A stretch of 64,000 bases of DNA, from the NCBI GenBank assembly GCA_003161435.1, contig PMOS01000002.1, forward strand, positions 28,383 to 92,382. Direction: 5' to 3'. Both the position numbers and the translations under genes were made by a program. Each line of letters opens with the position of its first letter. The stretch's first letter is position 1. Below the pieces are notes generated by a model. The model saw only the letters and a program-made list of their open reading frames with translations. It was not told where the DNA came from and ran no database searches. This document shows, one piece after another, positions 23,735 through 31,878 of the stretch. Source of the DNA: Vulcanimicrobiota bacterium (GTDB lineage: Bacteria; Vulcanimicrobiota; Vulcanimicrobiia; Vulcanimicrobiales; Vulcanimicrobiaceae).

Positions 23735-24340
23735 ATGTTCGCCGAACCTCACCGGCCACCGATGAACGACGTCGTCCTTGCCGGGGCCGTGTGCCGGCTG
23801 CGTCCGTACCGTCTGTCCGACGTCGAAGGGCTGCGCGCGACCGCCGACGATCCGCTGGTGTCGCGCTGGCTGACGGCGACGTTTCCAAGCCCGTACACGC
23901 GCACCGATGCGCGCGAATGGGTGGCGCGGGTCATCGCCGATCCGGTCCCGCAACATTTCGTGGTCGAAGTCGGTGGGTCGTTCGCCGGTGCCGCCGGCGT
24001 GATGGCGCTCCACGGCGAGCACCGTGGTGTCGCCACGTTCGGCTACTGGCTCGGCCGCGCGTTTTGGGGTCGCGGGATCGCGACCGACGCCGCTCGCACG
24101 CTGGCGCGTCACGCTTTGGGAGCGGGCGGATTTCGCCGGCTCGAGGCCGCGGTGTTCGGCCCCAACGTCGCGTCGGTGCGCGTGCTCGAGAAGTGCGGCT
24201 TCACGCTCGAAGCGCGGATGCGCGACAGCTACGTGCAGCGCGACGGCTCGATCTGTGACGGCCTGTTCTATGCGCGCCTCTCGTGGGACCCCGAACCGCC
24301 GCCCAACTCGCCGCAACTCGTCGCGCCGCGCGCTCCGTGA
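23735..24340 (+). CDS. GNAT (RimJ/RimL-type) acetyltransferase in the dcw operon
   Basis: About 201 residues. The fold is seen in LRPYRLSDVEGLRATADDP at the start, the acetyl-CoA loop GYWLGRAFWGRGIATDAARTL in the middle, and the late signature EAAVFGPNVASVRVLEKCGF. These are typical of RimJ/RimL GNATs that acetylate N-termini or small molecules. ATG 23735 is used; ATG 23762 is possible. It lies 5 bp after ftsW and shares GTGA with murG, so it is embedded in the cell wall operon. The substrate is unknown: candidates are an amino sugar, a wall peptide amine or a ribosomal protein. Confidence 0.85.
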   Translation: MFAEPHRPPMNDVVLAGAVCRLRPYRLSDVEGLRATADDPLVSRWLTATFPSPYTRTDAREWVARVIADPVPQHFVVEVGGSFAGAAGVMALHGEHRGVATFGYWLGRAFWGRGIATDAARTLARHALGAGGFRRLEAAVFGPNVASVRVLEKCGFTLEARMRDSYVQRDGSICDGLFYARLSWDPEPPPNSPQLVAPRAP

Positions 24341-25524
24341 AGCTCCGGATCGCGTTCACCGGTGGCGGGACCGGCGGTCACGTCTATCCGGCGCTCGCGA
24401 TCGACGACGCGGTTCGCGAGCGACACCCCGGCGACGACTACGAACCGCGGTTCTTCGGCAACGCGCACGGGCTCGAAGCAACGCTGGTCACGACGATCCC
24501 GTTGACGTTCGTGCCCAGCGCGCCGCTTCAGCGCTCGTTCTCGCTCGGCACGCTGCAAACGGTCGTCGCGAACGGCGCCGGGATCATCGCCGCGTTCGCC
24601 GCGCTGGCGCGCTTCAAGCCGCAGATGGTCGTGGCGACCGGCGGTTACGTCTGCTTTCCCGTCGTCGTCGCCGCGCGGATCCTGCGCACGCTGCGGATCG
24701 TGCGCTGCCGGATCGCGCTGCTCGAGATCAACGTCACGCCCGGGTTGACGAACCGGTTGCTGGCGCCGCTGGTCGACGAGGTGTGGACGACCTACGCTGC
24801 CTCGGAACGCTCGTTCGGATCGAAGACGGCCGTCACCGGCGCGCCCGTGCGCGCGACGCTGCGGATCGTCAAGGATGCTGCCAGTGCCCGCGAGCGCCTC
24901 GGGCTCGACGCCGAAGGCACCACGATCGTCGCGATGGGCGGAAGCCAGGGCGCGCGTTCGATCAACGAAGCGGTCGCGGCGCTGGTGACGCGACGCACGC
25001 TGGGCGAGGGCTGGCAAGTGTTGCACGTCAGCGGTGAACGCGACTTCGCATACATGCAGGCCGAAGAGCGGACGCTCGCGGTGGGGAACCGCGTCCTCCT
25101 CGTACCGTATCTCGCCGATCCCGCCGACGCGTACGCGGCGGCGGACGTCGTCATCGCACGCGCCGGCGCTTCGACGCTCGCCGAGCTGGCGGTGACCGGT
25201 ACACCATCGATCCTGATCCCGTATCCGCACGCCGCCGACCAGCACCAAGCGCACAACGCGGCCTTGTTCGAGACGGCCGGAGCGGCGGTGGTGCTCCCCG
25301 ATGCTGCGGTCGACGGCGACCGGCTCTGGTGGACGTTGCGCGAGGTGCTCGAACCGGACCGCAACGCCGCGCTCCGGAGAGCCGCCCGCTCACTCGCGCC
25401 GCGCAACGCTGCGGCGACGATCGCGGACCGGATCGACGCCGCGGTGTTCGGTGCGGCCGGCCGAGCGCCGACGGAAGTCGCACGGGTGACCCGCGGCGCG
25501 GACGCGAACGACGAACGACCGTGA
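24337..25524 (+). CDS. murG: Lipid II synthase MurG
   Basis: About 395 residues from GTG 24337 (MKLRIAFTGGG). It has the donor loop GGGTGGHVYPALAI at the start, ATGGYVCFPVVVAAR and LLEINVTPGLTNR in the N-terminal domain, the second glycine loop GGSQGARSIN, and the C-terminal IARAGASTLAELAVTG followed by PHAADQHQAHNA. It adds GlcNAc from UDP-GlcNAc to lipid I on the inner face of the membrane. It is somewhat longer than the usual 355-365 residues, mainly through an Arg/Asp-rich tail. Coupled by GTGA to both neighbours. Confidence 0.95.
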   Translation: MKLRIAFTGGGTGGHVYPALAIDDAVRERHPGDDYEPRFFGNAHGLEATLVTTIPLTFVPSAPLQRSFSLGTLQTVVANGAGIIAAFAALARFKPQMVVATGGYVCFPVVVAARILRTLRIVRCRIALLEINVTPGLTNRLLAPLVDEVWTTYAASERSFGSKTAVTGAPVRATLRIVKDAASARERLGLDAEGTTIVAMGGSQGARSINEAVAALVTRRTLGEGWQVLHVSGERDFAYMQAEERTLAVGNRVLLVPYLADPADAYAAADVVIARAGASTLAELAVTGTPSILIPYPHAADQHQAHNAALFETAGAAVVLPDAAVDGDRLWWTLREVLEPDRNAALRRAARSLAPRNAAATIADRIDAAVFGAAGRAPTEVARVTRGADANDERP

Positions 25525-26894
25525 CGGACATCGCGTACCATCTCGTCGGCGTCGGCGGGATCGGCATGAGCGCGATCGCGCGGCTGCTCCTCGCCCGCGG
25601 CGCGCGAGTCAGCGGTTCGGACGTTCGCCGCAGCCCGCTCGTCGAGCAGCTCGAGGCCGAGGGCGTTCGCGTGGCGATCGGACACCGTGCCGAGCACCTC
25701 GGCGATGCAACGGTCGTCGTCGTTTCGTCGGCGATCGCACAGGACAACGCGGAGTTCGTCGCCGCGGTCGAACGCAAGCTCGACGTGGTCACGCGTGGTG
25801 CGATGCTCGCCGAGCTCGCCCGCGGCCACAAGCTCGTCGCCGTCGCCGGGACGCACGGCAAGACGACGACGACCGCGATGCTGGCGACGATCTTCGAAGC
25901 GGCCGGGTTGGATCCGACGGTCGCGGTCGGCGGCGTGCGCGTCGATACCGGTTCCAACGCGCGCGCCGGCGCCGGGGGCTGGTTCATCACCGAAAGCGAC
26001 GAGTCCGACGGTTCGTTTCTGTGCCTGAGCCCGACGATCGCGGTGGTGAACAACATCGAGAACGATCACGTCGCGTCCGACGACGACCTGCCGCGGCTGC
26101 TCGAGCAATTCACCCAGTTCGTCAACCGGGTCCCGGCCAGCGGCTGCGTGATCGTCGGCAACGACAACCGCGGCAGCCGGGTCGTCGCCGGTCAGGCGTT
26201 CGCGCCGGTGACGACGTTCGCGACGCGCACCGACGCCGATCTCGTCGTCACCGACCTGCGCTACGCCGACCTGGGCTCGCGTTTCGTCGTGTGCGATCGC
26301 GGTGTCGAGCTCGGCGAGGTCTCGCTGCACGTCCCGGGTGAGATCAACGTGATGAACGCGCTCGGTGCGATCGGCGCGGCACGCGCCGCTGGGATTCGCT
26401 TCGACGGCGCTGCCGCCGGGCTCGCGCAGTTCCACGGGGTGCAGCGGCGATTCGAGATCGTCGGCCGCGGCGCGCTGACCGTCGTCGACGATTACGCGCA
26501 CCATCCCACGGCGATCGCGCAGACGATTGCGGCGGCGCGCGAATACGCGCAGGACCGTCCGGTCGTCGTCGCGTTCCAGCCGCATCGCTACAGCCGGACC
26601 AACTACCTCAAGGAACTCTTCGCTCGCGCGCTGCACGGCGCGGACCGCGTGATCCTCACCCCCGTCTACGCGGCCGCCGAGAAGCCGATCGACGGCGTGA
26701 CCGAACGCAGCATCGGCGAACCGCTCGCCGCGCTGGGCACGCCCGTCAGCTACGTCGCCGACGTCGAAGATCTGCTCGACGCGGTACCGCGCGAAGCTCC
26801 CGACGGCGCGCTCGTTCTCATGCTCGGCGCAGGGTCGATCACCTCGATCGCCCACCGCCTCGGCGAACGCGTCGCCGCCGCCATGGCTCGCTGA
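25521..26894 (+). CDS. murC: UDP-MurNAc:L-Ala ligase MurC
   Basis: 457 residues from GTG 25521. It starts with the NAD-like loop HLVGVGGIGMSAIARLL, then the ATP loop AGTHGKTTTTAML near 110, TESDESDGSFL near 155, NNIENDHV near 175 and the late DDYAHHPTAIAQT and QPHRYSRT motifs that mark MurC. It starts the stem peptide by adding L-Ala. The much larger track ORF adds sequence antisense to nothing known and out of frame within murG, so it is rejected. Confidence 0.95.
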   Translation: MTDIAYHLVGVGGIGMSAIARLLLARGARVSGSDVRRSPLVEQLEAEGVRVAIGHRAEHLGDATVVVVSSAIAQDNAEFVAAVERKLDVVTRGAMLAELARGHKLVAVAGTHGKTTTTAMLATIFEAAGLDPTVAVGGVRVDTGSNARAGAGGWFITESDESDGSFLCLSPTIAVVNNIENDHVASDDDLPRLLEQFTQFVNRVPASGCVIVGNDNRGSRVVAGQAFAPVTTFATRTDADLVVTDLRYADLGSRFVVCDRGVELGEVSLHVPGEINVMNALGAIGAARAAGIRFDGAAAGLAQFHGVQRRFEIVGRGALTVVDDYAHHPTAIAQTIAAAREYAQDRPVVVAFQPHRYSRTNYLKELFARALHGADRVILTPVYAAAEKPIDGVTERSIGEPLAALGTPVSYVADVEDLLDAVPREAPDGALVLMLGAGSITSIAHRLGERVAAAMAR

Positions 26895-26897
26895 CCC

Positions 26898-27842
26898 GTG
26901 AAGTCGGTTCCGCTGCTCGACGAAACCGATCGCGTTGCGCTGCGCGAGCGCTTCGGCGAGCGTGCGCGCTTCGGCGAGGCGCTCGCACCGTTCACCTGGT
27001 GGAAGATCGGCGGCCCGGCCGACGCGCTGATCGACGCGCGCAGCACCGACGAGCTCGCGTTCGTGCTGCAGCGCGTCTTCAAACGCCGGTTGCCGATGTT
27101 CGTGCTCGGCTCGGGCTCGAATCTGCTCGTCGGCGACGGCGGGATCCGCGGGATCGTCCTGCGCCTGGAAGGCGACTTTACCGCGCTCGACGTGCGCACG
27201 GAGGACGCCGTAATCGTCGATGCCGGCGGCAGCGCCTCGCTGCCCGCGCTGTGCACGAAGGTCGCTACGCTCGGCGGGATCGGGATCGACGGGCTGGCCG
27301 GGATTCCGGCGACCGTCGGCGGGTCGATCCGGATGAACGCCGGGACCGACCGTGAGATCGGCGAGTTCGCGCGCGAGGTGTTGGTGCAGACGCCGGCGCG
27401 GCCCGAGCCGCATGCCATCGACGTGGCCTGGCACTACCGCCGGACGACGATTCCGCGCGACGCGATCGTGGCGCGCGCGACGCTGCGCTTCGAGCGCGGC
27501 GATCCGGCCGCGATCCGCGAGCGCCTGCAGTCGCGGCTGGTGCGCCGCAAGGCGACCCAGCCCGTTGCGGTCCCGAACTCCGGCTCGTGCTTTCGCAACC
27601 CGGAGGGCGATCACGCTGGACGGCTGATCGAGGCCGTCGGGGCCAAGGGCTGGCGCGAAGGCGGGGCCGAAGTGTCCCCCTTGCACGCGAACTTCATCGT
27701 CAACACCGGCGGTGCGTCGGCCCAAAACGTCGCAACCCTCCTGGCCCGGGTTCGGCGAGCGGTCGAAGAGCGCTTCGGCGTCGAACTGCAGCTCGAAGTC
27801 CACCTGGTCGGAGAATTTACGGACACCGAATGCCCAGTTTGA
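26898..27842 (+). CDS. murB: UDP-N-acetylenolpyruvoylglucosamine reductase MurB
   Basis: 314 residues, GTG start 3 bp after the murC stop. FAD-binding motifs WWKIGGPADALID near 35 and FVLGSGSNLLVGDGGIRGIV near 75, then GIPATVGGSIRMNAG. The catalytic Ser region NSGSCFRNPEGDHAGRLIE and the terminal Glu region complete it. The size (about 300) is that of type II MurB rather than the longer E. coli type. It makes UDP-MurNAc, the first dedicated precursor. A 13 bp overlap joins it to ddl. Confidence 0.94.
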   Translation: MKSVPLLDETDRVALRERFGERARFGEALAPFTWWKIGGPADALIDARSTDELAFVLQRVFKRRLPMFVLGSGSNLLVGDGGIRGIVLRLEGDFTALDVRTEDAVIVDAGGSASLPALCTKVATLGGIGIDGLAGIPATVGGSIRMNAGTDREIGEFAREVLVQTPARPEPHAIDVAWHYRRTTIPRDAIVARATLRFERGDPAAIRERLQSRLVRRKATQPVAVPNSGSCFRNPEGDHAGRLIEAVGAKGWREGGAEVSPLHANFIVNTGGASAQNVATLLARVRRAVEERFGVELQLEVHLVGEFTDTECPV

Positions 27843-28762
27843 AAGTCGCCGTGGTCATGGGCGGTCCGAGCGCGGAACGCGAGGTCTCGATCGAGAGCGG
27901 TACGTGCGTGATGCGCGCGCTCACGGCGCTGGGCCACGACGCGCAGTCGCTGGACTTCGACGCGCGCTTCGTCGACGCGATTCGCGAGATCGCGCCGGAC
28001 GCGGTGTTCAACGCGCTGCACGGACGCGGCGGCGAGGACGGAACGATTCAAGGCGTGCTCGAGTGGCTCGGGATCCCGTACACCGGCAGCGGCGTCGCGG
28101 CGTGCGCGCTCGCGATGGACAAGCACCTGACCAAGAAACTGCTCGCTGCCGAAGGCCTGCCGACGCCGGCTTGGGATACGTTCGACTTGATGGGCGGAAC
28201 GTTGCCGCTGCTACCCGGGAGTTTGAATTTGCCGCTGGTAGCGAAACCGCGCGGCAGCGGATCGAGCGCCGGCGTCGTGATCGTCAAGACGCACGAGGAG
28301 TGGACCAAAGCGATGATCGGTGCGTCGTCGCGCACGCCGGAGATCCTCGCCGAGGAGTACGTTCCCGGACGCGAGTTCTCGTGCGGCGTGCTGGGCGAAG
28401 AGGCGCTCCCGGTGGTGGAGATCGTCTCGACCGACGAGTTCTACAGCTACGATGCGAAATACAAACCGGGTGGCTCGCGACACCTGATCCCCGCGCCGAT
28501 CGACCACGACCTGACGTCGCGGCTGCAGACGCTCGCGCTGTCGGTGCACCGCCTGGTCGGCTTGCGCGACTACTCGCGCACCGACTTCATCGTGACCGAC
28601 CACGGCCGCCCGACGATCCTCGAGGTCAACGCGCTGCCCGGGATGACCCCGCAGAGCCTGCTACCCGACGAAGCCGCACACGCGGGGATTTCCTACGAAG
28701 CGCTGGTCGATCGGCTCGTCCACTACGCCCTCGCTCGAGGCGCCCAGGTTTCCGTAGGCTAG
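27830..28762 (+). CDS. ddl: D-alanine-D-alanine ligase
   Basis: About 310 residues from ATG 27830. ATP-grasp motifs: VVMGGPSAEREVS at the N-terminus, LHGRGGEDGTIQG near 62, PYTGSG and AMDKHLTKKL, KPRGSGSSAGV, the Tyr-containing loop FYSYDAKYKPGGS, and C-terminal EVNALPGMTPQS with metal ligands. It supplies D-Ala-D-Ala for MurF. The Tyr in the omega loop is what D-Ala:D-Ala ligases carry, against the His or Phe of lactate ligases. Last gene of the dcw run; no ftsQ, ftsA or ftsZ follows, and the next gene is on the opposite strand. Confidence 0.95.
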   Translation: MPSLKVAVVMGGPSAEREVSIESGTCVMRALTALGHDAQSLDFDARFVDAIREIAPDAVFNALHGRGGEDGTIQGVLEWLGIPYTGSGVAACALAMDKHLTKKLLAAEGLPTPAWDTFDLMGGTLPLLPGSLNLPLVAKPRGSGSSAGVVIVKTHEEWTKAMIGASSRTPEILAEEYVPGREFSCGVLGEEALPVVEIVSTDEFYSYDAKYKPGGSRHLIPAPIDHDLTSRLQTLALSVHRLVGLRDYSRTDFIVTDHGRPTILEVNALPGMTPQSLLPDEAAHAGISYEALVDRLVHYALARGAQVSVG

Positions 28763-28791
28763 CTTCGCCACGTACCGCGCCGGACGTTCGG

Positions 28792-29001
28792 TCAAACGTT
28801 GGGGTGGCAATCGGGGCAGCGCGAGCCTTGCAGGTACGTGCCGGTGTTCGAGTATTTCAGGCCGCAGGCGCGACACACGAGCGTCGGCAGGGGGCGGTCG
28901 ACCTCGCTGTCGGCGAGGGCGCGCATCGCCACGTCGAGCGCATCGCGCTGACTGGCGGGAGCCGCTTTCGGGCTCTTCGGGCTACCGAACAGCTTCCACA
29001 T
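28792..29001 (-). CDS. Small zinc-ribbon protein
   Basis: A 69-residue protein with a Cys-x2-Cys (VCRACG) and a second Cys-x2-Cys (RCPDC) about 18 residues later, the layout of a zinc ribbon. It starts with MWKLFGSPKSPK and a basic, Ala-rich stretch. The start ATG has GGAGAG upstream. The convergent ddl gene ends 30 bp away. Such mini-proteins are often nucleic-acid or partner binders; nothing more can be said from sequence. Confidence 0.75.
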   Translation of the reverse strand: MWKLFGSPKSPKAAPASQRDALDVAMRALADSEVDRPLPTLVCRACGLKYSNTGTYLQGSRCPDCHPNV

Positions 29002-29067
29002 CGTCCGATCTCTCCGTGCTCGAGTCGTTCGCGGACCCGAGTCTAGACATGTCGCCCATCCTCCACT

Positions 29068-29090
29068 AGATCGGCGAAATGAGCCGATCT
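29068..29090. promoter_or_regulatory. Inverted repeat AGATCGGC-N7-GCCGATCT
   Basis: Perfect 8 bp arms with a 7 base loop lie about 65 bp upstream of the divergent zinc-ribbon gene and 200 bp upstream of the LuxR-type gene. It could be a regulator site or an RNA hairpin; no T tract follows. The remainder of 29002-29289 holds no gene. Confidence 0.45.
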
Positions 29091-29203
29091 CGTAAGCAGC
29101 CTGCCCTCGGCTGCCCGCTTTCAGGTGCCCTTTCGGCCCGAAAATCGCCCCACTCCGGCTTCGCCGAGGGCGATCCGCCCCTTCCCGGTCGATAAGTTCG
29201 ACG

Positions 29204-29231
29204 ATGACCTAGGTCATTAAACCCAGGTCAT
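29204..29231. promoter_or_regulatory. Palindrome ATGACCTAGGTCAT plus extra AGGTCAT half-site
   Basis: A perfect 14 bp palindrome at 29204-29217 is followed by a third half-site AGGTCAT at 29225-29231, in direct repeat with the second half (14 bp start to start). The patch is clearly richer in A/T than its surroundings. It lies 58 bp upstream of the first possible start of the TPR-LuxR regulator, so autoregulation or control by another dimeric regulator is possible. Confidence 0.55.
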
Positions 29232-29289
29232 CTCGGCGCCGCAAGACGTCGTCGGGCCGATCGGCGAGTAACGCTAGCGGATCGCCGGC

Positions 29290-30948
29290 TTGGGCGGCGA
29301 AGCGCTCGACTACGGTGGCCGGCGTGCAACCTCGCACATCCCGACCCACCGAGCCCGCCGTCTGGGAGCGAAGGCCGTTCCGAATCAGCGTACTCTCGGG
29401 GGCCAGCGAGCCACGTTCTCGTCAGCGCGGCAGGCCTTTCTCGACGGAGACTTCGAGCAGTGCCTGGCAGCGTGCGACGCCATCGCCCTGCACGACGATA
29501 CCATCCGGTACGACGTGGCGCTGCTCCGCGCTCGCGTGCTGCTGCGCTTGGGCCGCGCTGACAAGGCCATCGACGCTTTGCGGGCATGCGCGTACACGCC
29601 GACGTCATTGGATCCGTACGTGACGGCGCAGATGCTCCTGGGGGCCTCGTACGTTCGTCTCGGACAAGTCGAGCGCGGCGAAGCCCTGCTGGCCGAAGCC
29701 TCCACGATGGCGCACAGTGCCCATCCGACCATCCGGGCCGAGCTCGCGGTGAATCTCGGGATCGCGCGCTTTCAGCTGCACCGCTACGAAGAAGCCGAGG
29801 CGCAGCTGTCGGCGGTCGATCCCGCTTCGGACATCATCCATGCACGCGCCGTGCAGTACCTGGCGTGGGTGTCGTTCGCCCGCGGCGACTTCGCCGTCGC
29901 GGCCGAGCGTTTTCGCAGCTCGCTCCGCGCGCTGGCCGCCTGCAAGCACCACGACCGTTACGTCGAGGCCAACGTGCTGCAGGGCCTCACGGCGCTCTCG
30001 GCCGAGTTGCTTCAGGCCGAAGGATGGCCGTCGCTGCAGAGGAGCATCCGCGCGTTTGACTGGACGCGCGACGGGCTCGCGCGCCCGCGGTTCTGGGTCG
30101 CCATTTTCGCGTCGATCATGTGCGAGATCAGCGGCGACGCCGCCGGTGCTCGCACGTGGGCGCGCGACGCCGAGTCGGCTGCCGCAACGACGGCCTATCG
30201 CATCCTCGCGCAGTGCCGCATGGCCGGGGTGTTCCGCGGGTTGCAGGAGTGGGGAGCGCACCGCGAGTTCGTCGATCGCGCGAAAGAGCTGCACGCGACG
30301 CTGAGCGTCGTGGACCTCGGCGACGATCAGAAGCAGCTCCCGCTGTTCCTCGCCGAAGAGATGGCGCATGCCGGGATGGATGAGGGCGCGGCGCTTCTCA
30401 TGTCCCAATATCGAGACGTGATCGCGCCGACGCTCCGCGCCTCGCCCGGCGACGAGCGCTACGCCGCCGTCGAGAGCGGCGTCGAAGGATTCGTGCGCGA
30501 AGCCGCGGGCGACTACAAGGCGGCGATCCGGCTCTTCTCGTCGGCGTTGCGCTTGCTCAAGAAGGCGCGGTACCGCCGGCGCGCAAGCGAGATCGCGCTG
30601 CGTCTTGCTCGCCTCACCGGCGCGAAGCGCTATGTCGACTACGCGACCAAGACGCTCGAAGGCGTCAACGCGTCGTATTGGATGGTCGTGCAACTCCGCG
30701 AGCTCGAGTCGTCGCGCGGTCCGAGCTTGACCGAAACCGAGAAGGCGATCCTCACGCTGTTGGTGCGTGGCCGAGCGTACAAAGAGATCGCCGCCGCGCG
30801 ACGCAGCTCGTGGAAGACCGTCGCCAACCACGTCCAGATGCTGTTCCGCAAGTTCGACGTCAACAGCCGCGGTCAGTTGGCGGCCGAAGCGCTGCGCCTC
30901 GGTCTGGTCGCCTTGCACGATGGGACGGAATCGAACCGTGGTACTTAG
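29290..30948 (+). CDS. TPR-containing LuxR-type transcriptional regulator
   Basis: Up to 552 residues. The N-terminal ~450 residues form TPR-like helical repeats (e.g. ARQAFLDGDFEQCLAACDAI, AQMLLGASYVRLGQVERGEALLAEA). The C-terminal ~65 residues are a LuxR/GerE helix-turn-helix (LTETEKAILTLLVRGRAYKEIA ... TVANHVQMLFRKFDVNSRGQLA). This is a compact MalT-like plan without the ATPase part. The start is uncertain: TTG 29290 is the only canonical in-frame codon before the first TPR, and the first ~40 residues look non-coding. No cognate effector gene is adjacent. Confidence 0.8.
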   Translation: MGGEALDYGGRRATSHIPTHRARRLGAKAVPNQRTLGGQRATFSSARQAFLDGDFEQCLAACDAIALHDDTIRYDVALLRARVLLRLGRADKAIDALRACAYTPTSLDPYVTAQMLLGASYVRLGQVERGEALLAEASTMAHSAHPTIRAELAVNLGIARFQLHRYEEAEAQLSAVDPASDIIHARAVQYLAWVSFARGDFAVAAERFRSSLRALAACKHHDRYVEANVLQGLTALSAELLQAEGWPSLQRSIRAFDWTRDGLARPRFWVAIFASIMCEISGDAAGARTWARDAESAAATTAYRILAQCRMAGVFRGLQEWGAHREFVDRAKELHATLSVVDLGDDQKQLPLFLAEEMAHAGMDEGAALLMSQYRDVIAPTLRASPGDERYAAVESGVEGFVREAAGDYKAAIRLFSSALRLLKKARYRRRASEIALRLARLTGAKRYVDYATKTLEGVNASYWMVVQLRELESSRGPSLTETEKAILTLLVRGRAYKEIAAARRSSWKTVANHVQMLFRKFDVNSRGQLAAEALRLGLVALHDGTESNRGT

Positions 30949-31104
30949 GGCATTTCGCAGGCTGTACGTAGACTGAGGCAGGTCGCATCATCGGACGGGG
31001 CCGCCGTCGTCGTTCCTGCGCGCTGAGATGTCCCGCCACACCGGGACCGTCTCGCGCGCCCACACCCCAGGAACGGCGGCGGTGCGCTCACCTCGTGCCA
31101 GCCG

Positions 31105-31878
31105 CTAGATGCAGCGGCCGCCGTCGACTTCGAGTGCGACGCCGGTGATGAACGACGCTTCGTCGGATGCCAGAAATGCCACCGCGTTCGCGATGTCGCG
31201 CGGTTGCGAGAGGCGTCCGAGCGGAACGCTGGCGGCGAACTTCGCGCGCAGTTCCGGGGTGTCGCCACCCATGAACTCGGCGAGCAGCGGCGTCTCGCCC
31301 GCGACCGGGCAGACCGCGTTCACGCGGATGTTGTCCGGCGCGAACTCGACCGCCATCGACTTGGAGAACAGGATCGCCGCCCCCTTGGACGCGTTGTACA
31401 CCGTCAAGCCGGGGCGCGGCCGGATCCCCGCCGTCGACGCGATGTTGACGATCGCCCCGCCGCCCTGCGCGCGGAAAACGGGTACCAGCTCGAGCGCCGA
31501 GAGGTACAGCGCCTTGACGTTGACGGCGAAGATACGGTCGAACCAGTCCTCGCTCACCTCGAGCATCGGCGCGTTGCGGTGCGTGACCCCCGCGTTGTTG
31601 ACGTAGACGTCGATCCGCTCGTCGGCTTCGACGATACGTCGCACCGCGCCGGCGACGTCGTCGCGAAGGCTGACGTCGCAGTGGAGAAAGCGCGCGCTCC
31701 GCGGCCGGTGCGCGTTGATCTCCTCGACCACGCGACCGCCGCCCGCGTCGTCGACGTCGAGCACGGTCAGTGACGCGCCTTCCTGCGCGAGCTTCTTCCC
31801 GATCTCCGCGCCGAAGCCCGAGCCGCCGCCGGTGACGACGGCGATCTTCCCCTGCAGGGACCCGTAGCGCAGGCTCAC
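31105..31878 (-). CDS. Short-chain dehydrogenase/reductase
   Basis: 257 residues from GTG 31878, sharing GTGA with the aldehyde dehydrogenase gene. NAD(P) loop TGGGSGFGAEIG near 16, LDVDD after the second strand (an Asp suggesting NAD preference), VNNAGV, catalytic Ser in NIASTAG, YNASKGA with Tyr and Lys, and a C-terminal FITGVALEVDGG. It is a classical 3-oxoacyl-ACP-reductase-like SDR. Paired with the aldehyde dehydrogenase it could oxidise an alcohol to an acid in two steps; the substrate is unknown. Confidence 0.92.
   Translation of the reverse strand: MSLRYGSLQGKIAVVTGGGSGFGAEIGKKLAQEGASLTVLDVDDAGGGRVVEEINAHRPRSARFLHCDVSLRDDVAGAVRRIVEADERIDVYVNNAGVTHRNAPMLEVSEDWFDRIFAVNVKALYLSALELVPVFRAQGGGAIVNIASTAGIRPRPGLTVYNASKGAAILFSKSMAVEFAPDNIRVNAVCPVAGETPLLAEFMGGDTPELRAKFAASVPLGRLSQPRDIANAVAFLASDEASFITGVALEVDGGRCI

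Noticed and set aside
24792-27803. 1003-residue minus-strand ORF
   Set aside because: It is antisense to murG, murC and murB, which carry complete catalytic motifs. The product is Arg/Asp/His-rich with no domain, as expected for a shadow frame in GC-rich DNA.
29315-29623. Second-frame ORF at the start of the TPR-LuxR gene as evidence of a frameshift
   Set aside because: Its sequence is Arg/Ser/Thr-rich and does not resemble TPR helices. The main frame carries good TPR pattern from about 29420, so no frameshift is needed.
31001-31083. Hairpin after the TPR-LuxR gene (CGTTCCTG paired with CAGGAACG)
   Set aside because: The arms are about 50 bp apart with a bulge and there is no T tract. It may be chance in GC-rich DNA, so it was not listed as a terminator.
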